From NCBI RefSeq assembly GCF_018324685.1, contig NZ_AP023354.1:1364001-1428000 (forward strand): a stretch of 64,000 bases of DNA. The letters run 5' to 3'. The stretch comes from Actinocatenispora sera (GTDB lineage: Bacteria; Actinomycetota; Actinomycetes; Mycobacteriales; Micromonosporaceae). Below the pieces are notes generated by a model. The model was given only the letters and a program-made list of their open reading frames with translations, was not told the origin of the DNA and did no database searches. Of the stretch, positions 52,158 to 61,509 are shown piece after piece (position 1 is the first letter of the stretch; the number at the start of each line of letters is the position of its first letter). The translations under genes were made by a program, and so were the position numbers.

Positions 52158-52807
52158 GCATCCGGGTGCTGCTGGCCGACGACCAGGCGCTGGTGCGCGG
52201 CGGGCTGCGGCTGATCCTGGACGCGCAGCCGGACATCGCCGTCGTCGCGGAGGCGGCCGACGGCGTCGAGGCGATCGAGGCGGCCCGCCGGCTGCGCCCG
52301 GACGTGTGCCTGGTCGACGTGCGGATGCCGCGGCTGGACGGCATCGAGGTGACCCGCGCGCTGGCCGGCCCCGGGGTGCCGGAGCCGCTGAAGGTGGTCG
52401 TGGTGACCACGTTCGACCTGGACGAGTACGTGTACGGGGCGCTGCGCGGCGGTGCGGTCGGCTTCGTGCTCAAGGACGCCGGCCCGGTGCTGCTCGCCGA
52501 GGCGGTACGCGCGGCGCACCGCGGGGACGCGCTGGTGTCACCGTCGATCACGCTGCGGCTGCTGCAACGGCTCGCGCCGGCGGCGCGTGGCACCGACCGG
52601 CCCGGCCGGCCGCTGTCCGACCGGGAGCGGGAGGTGGTCCGCGCGATCGCCCGGGGCCGGACGAACCGGGAGGTGGCGGCGGAGCTGTTCATCTCATTGA
52701 GCACGGTGAAGAGCCACGTGTCCGGCATCCAGACCAAGCTCGGGCTGCGCAACCGGGTGGAGATCGCCGCGTGGGCCTGGGAACACGGCCACGTCGACCC
52801 GTCCTGA
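52154..52807 (+). CDS. NarL/LuxR-type response regulator
   Basis: The 217-residue protein has a receiver domain (VLLADDQALVRGGLR; phosphoacceptor Asp in VCLVDVRMP near residue 54; VTTFDLDEYV; the Lys in FVLKDAGP near 105) and a C-terminal LuxR HTH (LSDREREVVRAIARGRTNRE, LFISLSTVKSHVSGIQTKLG). It is the partner of the kinase that overlaps it upstream. Its target genes are unknown; the secreted SapA-like gene lies downstream on the other strand. Confidence 0.94.
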   Translation: MSIRVLLADDQALVRGGLRLILDAQPDIAVVAEAADGVEAIEAARRLRPDVCLVDVRMPRLDGIEVTRALAGPGVPEPLKVVVVTTFDLDEYVYGALRGGAVGFVLKDAGPVLLAEAVRAAHRGDALVSPSITLRLLQRLAPAARGTDRPGRPLSDREREVVRAIARGRTNREVAAELFISLSTVKSHVSGIQTKLGLRNRVEIAAWAWEHGHVDPS

Positions 52808-52840
52808 TCCGGCCGGGAGACACCGGCCGCGACGCGTGCC

Positions 52841-52884
52841 GATCCGGGACCAAGCCGGGAAGTAACCCGGCCCTGCCCCGGATC
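52841..52884. terminator. Nested stem-loop between convergent genes
   Basis: The outer arms GATCCGGG (52841-52848) and CCCGGATC (52877-52884) enclose an inner stem CCGGG-AAGTAA-CCCGG (52855-52870). It lies between the ends of the response regulator (+) and the SapA-like gene (-), consistent with bidirectional termination. Confidence 0.6.
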
Positions 52885-52895
52885 TCCCCGGTCGG

Positions 52896-53342
52896 TCAGC
52901 CGCAGTGCGACCAGCCGCTGGTCCAGGTCAGCAGGGCGTACGTGTCGCCGCTGACGTGGTAGGTCGCGTCGCCGCCCCACTTGATGCAGGTACCCGCCGC
53001 CGACCGGCGGACCGGGCCGGCGTAGGAGTTGTAGTACGACTCGTCGGAGGTCTGGGTGGAGCCCTCCGGCTGCACCCACGCACCGGTGATCGTGCCGAAG
53101 CTGGTGAGCTGGTACTTCTCGGTCACCACGCAGTCGGTGGATCCGTTGTAGGACAGGTAGATCACCGCGACGGTGCTGCCGTTGTGCGACAGCGTGTGCG
53201 AGTCGATGTTGTGGTAGTTGTCGCCGCACAACGCGCTGGCCGAGACGGCGAGCGCCGGGGACGGAGCCACCAGGGCGCCGAGGCCGACCGCCGCCACCGC
53301 CGCCGCGCCGCCGACGGCGAGCTTGCGGAGCGTCTTGTTCAT
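52896..53342 (-). CDS. Secreted spore-associated protein A (SapA)-like protein
   Basis: The 148-residue protein has a signal peptide (KLAVGGAAAVAAVGLGALVAPSPALA). The mature part has CGDNYHNIDSHTLS, TVAVIYLSYNGSTDCVVTEK, YAGPVRRSAAGTCIKWGGD and a final CG, similar to Streptomyces SapA-like proteins that coat spores. Four cysteines suggest two disulfides. ATG 53342 has GAGGGG upstream. The similarity is from memory, so the call is moderate. Confidence 0.7.
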   Translation of the reverse strand: MNKTLRKLAVGGAAAVAAVGLGALVAPSPALAVSASALCGDNYHNIDSHTLSHNGSTVAVIYLSYNGSTDCVVTEKYQLTSFGTITGAWVQPEGSTQTSDESYYNSYAGPVRRSAAGTCIKWGGDATYHVSGDTYALLTWTSGWSHCG

Positions 53343-53569
53343 GGTTACCCCTCACTGTGATCCGGTCCCGTCCGTTGCATGATTCAGCACGAGTTATCGA
53401 TTGGTTTCGATTCGCTCGTGTCGTAATCGCCACACTGACTGGTTTCTCGCACAGATCGCGGCGTGTCGCTGCTGGCGAGTCGGACCGCCGCGATGGCGTA
53501 CCCCACGACCGCTTGCCGGTGTTGAAAAGTGGGGCAAGATGTGCGGAGACGTTCGATCAAGGAGTACGC

Positions 53570-55771
53570 ATGGCTGTACGGACGACGCGAGTCGGCGATG
53601 ACCGGGTTGGCGGGGACAGGGTCGGCATCGACTACGACGACGAGGCGCGGGTGTGGCTGCTGCGCACCCCCGGCACCGCCTACGCGGTCGCCTGCCCACC
53701 CGAGGTCACGGTGCACCGCCAGCAGCTGCCCGACGTGCTGCTGCACGTGTACTGGGGCGCCCCGGTGACGCTCGCCGACGCGGTACAGATCGCCACGGTG
53801 CAGCGGTCCCGGTGGAGCCGGCGCGGGTTCGAGTCGCCGCTGGACGGCGCCGAGGAGTACCCGGTGGCCGGCGGGCTGCGGTTCGCCCGCCCGGCGCTCG
53901 CCGCCCGGTTCGCCGGCGACGTGCGGTCGGTGGAGTGGCGACTGACCGGCAGCAGCGCCACCCACGACGCCGGCGCGCACGAGCTGACGCTGGAGTTCGC
54001 CGACGCGTACTTCCCGCTCGCGGTCGCGGTGCACTACCGGATCCAGGCCGGTACCGACGTGATCGAGCGGTGGGTCACCGCGACCAACACCGGCAGCGCC
54101 GTGATCGAGCTGGACCGGGTCGACTCGGCCGCGTGGACGCTGCCCGAGTGGGACTCCTACCGGCTGTCGCACCTGATCGGCCGGTGGGGCGCGGAGACCC
54201 AGCTGCGCCGCCAGGAGCTGACCGAGGGCACCTTCACCACCGGCAGCCGGCGCGGCATCACCAGCCACCACGCGAACCCGTGGTTCGCGCTGGACGACGG
54301 TACCGCCACCGAGCAGGCCGGGTCCGTCTACAGTGGAGCGTTGGCCTGGTCCGGATCGTGGGAGTTCGCCGCGCAGCGGCTGGCGCAGGGCGGCATGCAG
54401 GTGCTGGGCGGTCTGGGCCACACCGACTTCGGCCCGTACCGGCTCGCGGCCGGCGAGTCGCTGGACACCCCGGTCTTCGCCGGACTGTACACATCGGACG
54501 GGTTCGGTGCGGCCAGCCGCGGCTGGCACGAGTACACCCTGCGGCACGTGCTCGCGAACGCCGACACCAACCGCCCGGTGCTGTACAACTCCTGGGAGGC
54601 AACGGGTTTCGACGTCAACGAACAGAACCAGATGGCGCTGGCGGCGAAGGCGGCGCGGATCGGCTGCGAGCTGTTCGTGATGGACGACGGCTGGTTCGGC
54701 GCCCGGGTGCACGACCACGCCGGGTTGGGTGACTGGCGGGTCAACCCGGACCGCTTCCCGAACGGGCTGACCCCGCTGATCGACGAGGTGCACCGGCTCG
54801 GGATGGACTTCGGCATCTGGGTCGAGCCGGAGATGGTCAACCCCGACTCGGACCTCTACCGCGAGCACCCGGACTGGGTCTACCACTTCCCGGAGCGCAC
54901 CCGGCACCAGATGCGCAACCAGCTGGTGCTCAACCTGGCCCGGCCCGACGTCGCCGACTGGATGTTCACCCAGCTCGACAACCTGTTGTCGGACAACGAC
55001 ATCCGGTTCGTCAAGTGGGACATGAACCGGGTCTTCACCGAGCCCGGCTGGCCGTCCAACGCGGACAACCCGGCCCGGCTGTGGACCGACCACGTGCACA
55101 ACCTCTACGGCGTACTCGACCGGCTGCGCGCCGCGCACCCGGACGTGGCGTTCGAGTCGTGCTCCGGCGGCGGTGGCCGGATCGACCTGGGCATCCTCGC
55201 CCGTACCGACCAGGTGTGGACCTCCGACAACACCGACGGGCCGGACCGGCTGATCATCCAGGACGGGTACAGCCAGCTCTACCCGGCCCGCGCGATGTCG
55301 TGCTGGGTGACCGACGTGCCGAACTTCCTCGACCCGCGCACCGTGCCGCTGCGCTACCGCTTCCACGCGGCGATGGCCGGCGTGCTCGGCGTCGGCGGCG
55401 ACCTGTCCGAGTGGTCGGACGCCGAACTCGACGAGGCGGCAGAGCTGATCGCGCAGTACAAGAAGGTCCGCTCGATCGTCCAGCATGGACGGTTGTACCG
55501 GCTGCGGGCGCCGTCCGACGGGCTGTCCGCGGTGCAGTACGTGACCCGCGACCGGGCGCAGGCCGTCGTGCTGGCGTACCTCGGTGCGCAGCGGTTCGGG
55601 CAGCGCCCGCCGGTGCTGCGGCTGGCCGGCCTGGACCCGACCGCCCGGTACCGGGCCAGCGGCTTCGACGTCGAGTTCACCGGCGCGGCGCTGCACACGT
55701 TCGGCCTGCCGGTGCGGCTGCAGGGTGACTACGACTCCGTGCTGGTGCACCTGACCCGGATCGACGACTGA
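53570..55771 (+). CDS. Alpha-galactosidase, GH36
   Basis: The 733-residue enzyme has the usual GH36 length. The catalytic nucleophile Asp is in RFVKWDMNR (KWD) near residue 485 and the acid/base Asp in VWTSDNTDGPDR near 555. Other blocks are NSWEATGFDVNEQ, FVMDDGWFGAR, GIWVEPEMVNPDS, and SCSGGGGRIDLG near 530. No signal peptide is seen, so it acts on imported raffinose-type sugars or melibiose in the cytoplasm. ATG 53570 has AAGGAG 5 nt upstream; longer frames run into the promoter region. No sugar transporter is adjacent. Confidence 0.93.
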   Translation: MAVRTTRVGDDRVGGDRVGIDYDDEARVWLLRTPGTAYAVACPPEVTVHRQQLPDVLLHVYWGAPVTLADAVQIATVQRSRWSRRGFESPLDGAEEYPVAGGLRFARPALAARFAGDVRSVEWRLTGSSATHDAGAHELTLEFADAYFPLAVAVHYRIQAGTDVIERWVTATNTGSAVIELDRVDSAAWTLPEWDSYRLSHLIGRWGAETQLRRQELTEGTFTTGSRRGITSHHANPWFALDDGTATEQAGSVYSGALAWSGSWEFAAQRLAQGGMQVLGGLGHTDFGPYRLAAGESLDTPVFAGLYTSDGFGAASRGWHEYTLRHVLANADTNRPVLYNSWEATGFDVNEQNQMALAAKAARIGCELFVMDDGWFGARVHDHAGLGDWRVNPDRFPNGLTPLIDEVHRLGMDFGIWVEPEMVNPDSDLYREHPDWVYHFPERTRHQMRNQLVLNLARPDVADWMFTQLDNLLSDNDIRFVKWDMNRVFTEPGWPSNADNPARLWTDHVHNLYGVLDRLRAAHPDVAFESCSGGGGRIDLGILARTDQVWTSDNTDGPDRLIIQDGYSQLYPARAMSCWVTDVPNFLDPRTVPLRYRFHAAMAGVLGVGGDLSEWSDAELDEAAELIAQYKKVRSIVQHGRLYRLRAPSDGLSAVQYVTRDRAQAVVLAYLGAQRFGQRPPVLRLAGLDPTARYRASGFDVEFTGAALHTFGLPVRLQGDYDSVLVHLTRIDD

Positions 55772-55919
55772 GCCCGATCGCGCTTGACCTGGAGCGCGGT
55801 CCAGCACCCAGACTTCCCTCTCGAGGCCGGCGGTCGTACTGCCCGGCCGTTCGTGGCGGCGTCGCGCAGCCGGCGCGCGGCGCCGCCCCCGCACCACGAC
55901 AGCGAGAGGGAACCACGCC

Positions 55920-56906
55920 ATGAAGTACCGCACCATCGGGACGGACCCGGCCACCAGCCGCGAGGTCAGCGTGCTCAGCCTCGGCGCCATGCTGATGGGC
56001 ACCCAGACCGACGAGGAGACCTCGTTCGCCATCCTCGACCGCTACGTCGAGGCCGGCGGCACGTTCATCGACACCTCGGACAACTACGCGTTCTGGATCA
56101 ACGGCACGCAGGGCGGCGAGAGCGAGGCGCTGCTCGGCCGGTGGCGCCGCAGCCGCGGCATCGGCAGCGAGATCGTCATCGCCACCAAGCTCGGCGCCCG
56201 GCCGCTCGCCGCCGGCACGCACTACCTGGACAACGGGGAGGGGCTGTCCGCGCGGGTGATCCGCGAATCGTCCGCGGCCAGCGCCGAGCGCCTCGGCGTC
56301 GACAAGATCGACCTGCTGTACGCGCACATCGAGGACCCGGCGACGCCGATCGAGGAGACCGTCGAGGGCTTCGGGGAACTGGTGAAGGACGGCACCGTCG
56401 GGCTGCTCGGGGCGAGCAACCACTGGTCCTGGCGGGTGGAACGGGCCCGGAACCTGGCCGCCGCGCGCGGGCTCGCCGGCTACGAGGTGCTGCAGTACCG
56501 GCACAGCTACCTGCGCCCGCGCACCGACGTACCGCACGATTTGTCCCACCACGGCCAGATCGGTACGGCCGGGGCGGACCTGCTCGGCTACGCGGACGAG
56601 AACCCGGGCCTGGCACTGGTGGCGTACACGCCGCTGCTGTCCGGCGGCTACACCCGCGCCGACAAGCCGTTCGGCGCCGAGTTCGACCATCCGGGTACGC
56701 CGCGCCGGCAGGAGGCGCTGCGGCAGGTCGCGGCCGAGACCGGCGCCACCGTCAACCAGGTGGTACTGGCCTGGCTGATCGGCGGTCGGCCGGCGGTGAT
56801 CCCGCTGATCGGCGCGTCGTCGGTGACGCAGCTCGACGAGAGCCTCGCCGCCGCCGACCTCGACCTCACCGACGACCAGCGCGCCCTCCTGGACAGCGCG
56901 CACTGA
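55920..56906 (+). CDS. Aldo/keto reductase
   Basis: The 328-residue TIM barrel has the catalytic tetrad pattern: Asp in FIDTSDNY, Tyr in DNYAFW, Lys in VIATKLGARP and His in LLYAHIEDP. The coenzyme-binding end has PLIGASSVTQLDESL. Such enzymes reduce sugars, ketones or aldehydes with NADPH. ATG 55920 has AGAGGGA upstream. It lies 148 bp after the alpha-galactosidase and may be co-transcribed. Confidence 0.9.
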   Translation: MKYRTIGTDPATSREVSVLSLGAMLMGTQTDEETSFAILDRYVEAGGTFIDTSDNYAFWINGTQGGESEALLGRWRRSRGIGSEIVIATKLGARPLAAGTHYLDNGEGLSARVIRESSAASAERLGVDKIDLLYAHIEDPATPIEETVEGFGELVKDGTVGLLGASNHWSWRVERARNLAAARGLAGYEVLQYRHSYLRPRTDVPHDLSHHGQIGTAGADLLGYADENPGLALVAYTPLLSGGYTRADKPFGAEFDHPGTPRRQEALRQVAAETGATVNQVVLAWLIGGRPAVIPLIGASSVTQLDESLAAADLDLTDDQRALLDSAH

Positions 56907-57060
56907 CGCGGCGGCCGCGTGACCCGTCGCTGCCACGATGCGTCACGCGGCCGCCAGCCCGGTCCGGGCCGGCGGCCGGTCTGGTACGGCCACGCCGGCG
57001 CCAGTGACCGGCGGTCCCGGGTGCGGGCCTCAGCCCAGTGCCGGCCCGGGTTCGCGGTCG

Positions 57061-57717
57061 TCACCCCAGGTCGGTACGGGCCTCGGCGAGGTGGCGGGCG
57101 ATGCCGGCGGCGCCGGCGGCGGCACACAGCCGGTCGCCCTCGTCGAGCAGGGCCGCCGCACCCTCGCGGCGGCCCTCGGCATACGCCAGGTACGCCAGGC
57201 CGACCAGGTTGGCGGCCACCCCGGCGTCGAAGTGCAGCTCGCGCCGGAGCAGCGTGGACCGTTCCAGCAACTCGCGCGCCGCGGTCAGGTTGCCCTCCTG
57301 GTGGGCGGCGATGCCGAGGTGGCGCAGCAGGTACGACAGGGTGCGCCGATCGCCGGCGGCCTCGGCGAGTTCGACGCCCTGCTCGAACAGCGGCACCGCG
57401 GTCGCGCCGTCGCCGCGTACCACCTGGTGCACGCAGCCGACCCAGAACAGCGCCTCGGCCTCGCCGCGGGGGTCGCCCAGCGCCCGGTAGGTGGCGAGTG
57501 CCTGCTCGAACAGCGGCAGCTCGCGCGGGTCCTCGCTCGGATCGCTGTCGCGCCGGGCCAGGTACCCGGCGTGCCGGAGCCGCCCGCGGTGCAGCGCGGC
57601 GTCCGCGTCGAGTGCGTCCAGGCCCTGCTCGGCCGCCGGCAACCCGCTGCCGTCGCTCTGGAACACGGATCGCTCGTAGGCCTCGGCCGCCGCCGTCAGT
57701 CGTTCGTCGGTCACCAT
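57061..57717 (-). CDS. TPR-repeat protein
   Basis: The 218-residue all-helical protein has tetratricopeptide motifs: LPLFEQALATYRALGDPRGEAEALFWVGCVHQ and VPLFEQGVELAEAAGDRRTLSYLLRHLG (given by positions about 64-150), and ARELLERSTLLRR. There is no membrane or signal segment. It probably mediates protein contacts. ATG 57717 has GGAG upstream. It lies after the response regulator on the same strand, 41 bp apart. Confidence 0.85.
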   Translation of the reverse strand: MVTDERLTAAAEAYERSVFQSDGSGLPAAEQGLDALDADAALHRGRLRHAGYLARRDSDPSEDPRELPLFEQALATYRALGDPRGEAEALFWVGCVHQVVRGDGATAVPLFEQGVELAEAAGDRRTLSYLLRHLGIAAHQEGNLTAARELLERSTLLRRELHFDAGVAANLVGLAYLAYAEGRREGAAALLDEGDRLCAAAGAAGIARHLAEARTDLG

Positions 57718-57758
57718 CGCTCCATCCTGCGCCCCCGAGATCGATCGCGGACTCCCGG

Positions 57759-58412
57759 TCAGGAGCCGGGCGTGATGAAGCCCGATTCGTACGCGAGGAT
57801 GACCGCCTGGGTGCGGTCCCGCGCGCCGAGCTTGGCCAGCACGTTGCCGACGTGCGTCTTGACCGTCTCGACACCCAGGTAGAGCTCGGTGGCGATCTCC
57901 GCGTTCGACAGTCCGCGCGCCATCAGCCGGAGAACCTCGCCCTCCCGCCCGGTCAGCTTGGCGGCCGCCAGCCGGTCGCCGCCGCCGGTGTGTGCCGACC
58001 GCCCGGCGAGGGTACGGATCGCGGCCGGGAACAGCAGCGAATCGCCGCGCGCGACGGTCCGTACCGCCTGCACGATCTCGTCCGGCCGGGCCCGCTTGAG
58101 CAGGAAGCCGGCCGCACCGGCGCGCAGCGCCTCGTACACGTAGTCGTCGTTGGAGAACGTGGTGACCACCAGGATGCGGGGCGGGTCGTCGAACCGTTCG
58201 ACCAGCGACCGGGTGGCCTGGATGCCGTCCACGTCGGGCATCCGGACGTCCATCAGCACCACGTCCGGCCGGGTCGAGCGGACCAGCGGCAGCACCTCGG
58301 CGCCGTCGGACGCCTCGCCGACCACCGTCAGGTCCGGTTCGGCGCCGAGCACCGCGGCCAGCCCGGCCCTTACCAGCGGCTCGTCGTCGGCGAGCAGGAT
58401 CCGCACCGTCAT
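57759..58412 (-). CDS. NarL/LuxR-type response regulator
   Basis: The 217-residue protein has a receiver domain (RILLADDEPLVRAGL; Asp in VVLMDVRMP; Lys in FLLKRARP) and a LuxR HTH (LTGREGEVLRLMARGLSNAE, LYLGVETVKTHVGNVLAKLG). ATG 58412 has GGGAG 7 nt upstream. It is downstream of its kinase by 49 bp and upstream of the TPR gene, so the three may form one operon. Confidence 0.94.
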   Translation of the reverse strand: MTVRILLADDEPLVRAGLAAVLGAEPDLTVVGEASDGAEVLPLVRSTRPDVVLMDVRMPDVDGIQATRSLVERFDDPPRILVVTTFSNDDYVYEALRAGAAGFLLKRARPDEIVQAVRTVARGDSLLFPAAIRTLAGRSAHTGGGDRLAAAKLTGREGEVLRLMARGLSNAEIATELYLGVETVKTHVGNVLAKLGARDRTQAVILAYESGFITPGS

Positions 58413-58461
58413 GCCATTCTCCCGGTGTTCGTCACGAAGGGTGCCGTCCCTGCGGTAGTCG

Positions 58462-59691
58462 TCACGGGGCGTGCCCCAGCGGCAGCCGGACCGCGACCCG
58501 CCAGTCGCCGTCGGTCGGCGCGGCGGTCATCGTGCCGGACAGCAGCGCGACCCGTTCGGCGATGCCGGCGAGGCCGCGACCACCGGTCGGCCGGGTCGGG
58601 GCGTCCACTGTGGACAGTCTGTTGGTCAGCTCGAGCTCCAGCTCGTCCGCGGTCAGCCGCAACCGGAGGGTCACCGGCACCCGGCCGGCGTGCCGCAGCG
58701 CGTTGGTCAGGCATTCCTGCACGATCCGGTACGCCTCGCGCGACACCACCGCCGGTACCCCGGTGATGCGGTCCGGCACGCTCGCCCGTACCGGGACGCC
58801 GGTCGCCGCCGACGCCGACAGCAGCGCGGGCAGGTCGTCCAGGGTGCGCTGCGGCGCCCGCGGCGCGGACTCCTCGCGCAGCAGCCCGAGCACGTGGTCC
58901 AGGTCGGCGAGCGCGGCCCGACCGGTCTCCTCGATCGCGGCCAGCGCCCGCCGGGCGAACTCGGGGTCCGCATCGAGCACCCGCCCGGCCGCGCCGGCCT
59001 GCAACGTGGTCACCGTGAGCGCGTGCCCGACCGAGTCGTGCAGCTCCCGGGCCAGCCGGTTGCGCTCGGCCAGCCGGGCCGCGCTCGCCTCGACCTCGGC
59101 CAGCCGCTCGGCCGGGGACGGCCCGAGCAGCGGTGCCGCGATCCGCGCCATCGCCGCCCCCACCCCGGCCACGAGGTAGCCGAACACCAGCACCGTCGGT
59201 ATCACGAGCACCAGCAGCCAGGCCGCCGACGCGCCGGTCGGCAACCCGGGCACCAGCGGGCGGGCGGCGAACGGTGCGGCCGCCAGGCTGATCACCCAGG
59301 ACGCCGCAGCCAGCAGCGCGGCGCCGACCACCGCGCCGGCGACCAGGTGCAGCAGGAACCAGAGCGCGGCGCGCCAGCGGGCGTCGAAGTCGCGCGGTGC
59401 GGGCAGCGACTCGGGCAGCGCCACCTGCAGCAGGTTGCGGGCCGCGGCGCCCTCGACCACCCGTACCGAGGGGAGCAGCCCGAGCAGCGCCGGCGGCGCC
59501 ACGGTGACGGCCAGAAACACCGGGGCGGCGAGCGGCAGCGGCAGCCGGCCCGCCGCGATCGCGCCGAGCACCACCGCGTCCAGCGACGCGAACGCGACCG
59601 CCAGCCCGCTGCCGAGCAGCAGGAACACCAGCCGCTGCCGGGTGCTGTGCGCGGTCAGCGGCCGTACCACCGGTGACCTGGTCGCTCGCAT
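58462..59691 (-). CDS. NarL-type sensor histidine kinase
   Basis: The 409-residue protein has about five membrane helices and a DHp domain RNRLARELHDSVGHALTVTTLQ near residue 215, with the phospho-His in LHDSVGH. Its ATPase has IVQECLTNALRHAG and GGRGLAGIAERVALL. It lacks a large sensor domain, so it probably senses the membrane. Here the Asp after His is kept, unlike in the other kinase of this window. ATG 59691 has no strong ribosome site. Confidence 0.92.
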   Translation of the reverse strand: MRATRSPVVRPLTAHSTRQRLVFLLLGSGLAVAFASLDAVVLGAIAAGRLPLPLAAPVFLAVTVAPPALLGLLPSVRVVEGAAARNLLQVALPESLPAPRDFDARWRAALWFLLHLVAGAVVGAALLAAASWVISLAAAPFAARPLVPGLPTGASAAWLLVLVIPTVLVFGYLVAGVGAAMARIAAPLLGPSPAERLAEVEASAARLAERNRLARELHDSVGHALTVTTLQAGAAGRVLDADPEFARRALAAIEETGRAALADLDHVLGLLREESAPRAPQRTLDDLPALLSASAATGVPVRASVPDRITGVPAVVSREAYRIVQECLTNALRHAGRVPVTLRLRLTADELELELTNRLSTVDAPTRPTGGRGLAGIAERVALLSGTMTAAPTDGDWRVAVRLPLGHAP

Positions 59692-59809
59692 GCCGCCATT
59701 GTGCCGGTACCGGCCGAGCGGGCGCCCCGCTACGACGCGGGACCCACCTCCCCCGCCCGGGGGAGGGGTTCCGGCCGCCGCCGACCGGGTTGCGGCGCAT
59801 GCTGGGGGA

Positions 59810-60664
59810 ATGACGACAATCGCGGTACTGGGTACCGGAATCATGGGTCTGCCGATGGCGGCCAACTTGCTCGACGCGGGGTTCTCGGTCCGCGCCTGGA
59901 ACCGGACGCCGGCCCGGGCCCGGCCGCTCGCCGACCGCGGCGCGGTCGTGGCCGCGACCCCGAGCGAGGCGGTGCTCGGCGCCGAGACCGTGCTCACGAT
60001 GCTCTCCGACGGGCCCGCGGTCCGGGAGGTGATGCTCGGCCTCGGCGCGGAGCTGGGCGGTGGCCGGCTGTGGATCCAGGCCAGCACCGTCGGCACTGCG
60101 TACGCGGACGAGTTCGCCGGCCTGGCCGCGGCGCAGGGCCTGACGTACGTGGACTCGCCGGTGCTCGGTACCCGGCAGCCCGCCGAGCAGGGCGCGCTGG
60201 TCGTCCTGGCGTCCGGTCCGGACCAGGCGCGGGAGCGGTGCGCGCCGGTGTTCGACGCGATCGGGTCGCGCACCCTGTGGGTGGGGCCGGCCGGCGCCGG
60301 CAGCCGACTCAAGCTGGTGCTCAACTCGTGGCTGGAGACGCTGACCGTCGGTACCGCCGAGGCGCTGTCGCTCGCCGCCGCGCTCGGCCTCGACCCGCAC
60401 CTGTTCCTGGACACGATCCGCGGTGGCGGCCTGGACGCCGGGTACGTGCAGGGCAAGGGCGCGGCGATGCTGGCCGGCGAGTTCCCGCCGAGTTTCCCGC
60501 TGTCGCTCGCGGTCAAGGACGCCCGGCTGGTCGGCGAGGCGGCCGCGGCGGCCGGACAGCCCGCGCCGCTCGCCGCCGCGGTACGCGCCCGGTACGAGCA
60601 GGCGCTCGCCGAGGGCCACGGCGCCGCCGACATGGCCGCCGTCTACCGCACGTACCGCAACTGA
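59810..60664 (+). CDS. NAD(P)-dependent beta-hydroxyacid dehydrogenase (3-hydroxyisobutyrate dehydrogenase-like)
   Basis: The 284-residue protein has the Rossmann motif IAVLGTGIMGLPMAANLLDAG at the N-terminus, VYDSPVLG-type substrate binding in TYVDSPVLGTRQPAEQG near residue 118, and the catalytic lysine in RLKLVLNSWLE near residue 168. The C-terminal helical domain has SLAVKDARLVGEAA. It is similar to imine reductases and 6-phosphogluconate-like dehydrogenases as well. ATG 59810 follows GGGGGA directly. Confidence 0.9.
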   Translation: MTTIAVLGTGIMGLPMAANLLDAGFSVRAWNRTPARARPLADRGAVVAATPSEAVLGAETVLTMLSDGPAVREVMLGLGAELGGGRLWIQASTVGTAYADEFAGLAAAQGLTYVDSPVLGTRQPAEQGALVVLASGPDQARERCAPVFDAIGSRTLWVGPAGAGSRLKLVLNSWLETLTVGTAEALSLAAALGLDPHLFLDTIRGGGLDAGYVQGKGAAMLAGEFPPSFPLSLAVKDARLVGEAAAAAGQPAPLAAAVRARYEQALAEGHGAADMAAVYRTYRN

Positions 60665-60680
60665 CCGGCTCGGACCCGGA

Positions 60681-60887
60681 TCAGTGGCTGCCGGCAGCAG
60701 TCGCGCGCGAGCCGGACGAACTCGTCGGTGGAGACGACCCGGCGACCCGGTTCCGCCCGCTGCTCCGCACCAGGACCCGGCCGGAGTCGTCGGCGGGCAG
60801 CTCGGCGACGGTGAAGAAGGCGGACCCGACGAACAACGCGTCGTGGGGGTCGGTCAGGTCGAACCCGTAGCGTATCGCTTGCGGCAC
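60681..60887 (-). CDS. Small hypothetical protein (68 aa), uncertain
   Basis: GTG 60887 opens a frame PQAIRYGFDLTDPHDALFVGSAFFTVAELP, which has normal-looking beta-rich protein sequence, and then a Ser-rich tail to 60681. The ribosome site is weak. It could be a small conserved protein or chance. No family is recognised. Confidence 0.35.
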   Translation of the reverse strand: MPQAIRYGFDLTDPHDALFVGSAFFTVAELPADDSGRVLVRSSGRNRVAGSSPPTSSSGSRATAAGSH

Positions 60888-61003
60888 CGGGGATCTCTCG
60901 GCCACGCGGAAGCCACCTGCCGATCGGGGACCGCTTCGGTCGAGTGAACGCAACGCGATCGTACGGCCGATCAGGTGTGGCCGGGCGGGAGCTGGGACGT
61001 CGG

Positions 61004-61450
61004 TCAGTCGGTGATCAGGTAGCGGGGGCCGGGGCCGTCGGTGGCGAGCATGTCGTGCGGGTTGCTCAGCTCGCACTTCTTCAGCGACAGGCAGCCGCAG
61101 CCGATGCAGCTGGCAAGCCGGTCCCGCAGCCGTTCCATCAGCTGGATCTGGTCGTCCAGCCGGCTGCGCCAGGCGCGGGACAGCCGGGCCCAGTCGCCGC
61201 GGGTCGGAGTACGGTTCTCCGGCAGCAGCGCAAGCGCGTCCCGGATCTCGTCCAGGCTCAGGCCGACCCGCTGGGCGATCCGGATGAACGCAACTCGGCG
61301 CAGCTCGCTGCGGGAGAACCGGCGCTGGTTGCCGCCGCTGCGGTCGGACTGCAGCAGGCCGAGCTTGTCGTAGTAGCGCAGCGCGGAGGCGGCGACGCCG
61401 CTGCGGGCGGCCAGTTCGCCGATGGTGAGGGTCTCGGGTAGCTCGCTCAT
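61004..61450 (-). CDS. soxR: SoxR-type redox-sensing MerR regulator
   Basis: The 148-residue protein has a MerR HTH (TIGELAARSGVAASALRYYDKLGL) and a dimerisation helix. The C-terminal [2Fe-2S] ligands are SCIGCGCLSLKKC (CxxCxC..C), which define SoxR. SoxR senses redox-cycling compounds through cluster oxidation. ATG 61450 lies at the family start. It is divergent from the split transketolase with a 16-bp dyad between. Confidence 0.93.
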   Translation of the reverse strand: MSELPETLTIGELAARSGVAASALRYYDKLGLLQSDRSGGNQRRFSRSELRRVAFIRIAQRVGLSLDEIRDALALLPENRTPTRGDWARLSRAWRSRLDDQIQLMERLRDRLASCIGCGCLSLKKCELSNPHDMLATDGPGPRYLITD

Positions 61451-61480
61451 CGTGCCAGTCTTCACATCCGGGTTGACTTA

Positions 61481-61496
61481 AACCTGACTTCAGGTT
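61481..61496. promoter_or_regulatory. SoxR-like dyad AACCTGA-CT-TCAGGTT
   Basis: A perfect 7-bp inverted repeat with a 2-nt centre lies directly after a -35-like TTGACT (61473-61478). This is typical for MerR-family operators placed in a long promoter spacer. A good -10 hexamer is not obvious. It sits 13 bp before the transketolase start. Confidence 0.65.
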
Positions 61497-61509
61497 GCAG
61501 GCTACCGAC

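Noticed and set aside
49110..52519. Long minus-strand open frames over the HAD, kinase and regulator genes
   Set aside because: They are Ser/Pro/Arg-rich antisense frames of well-recognised genes; only the DUF418 part is real.
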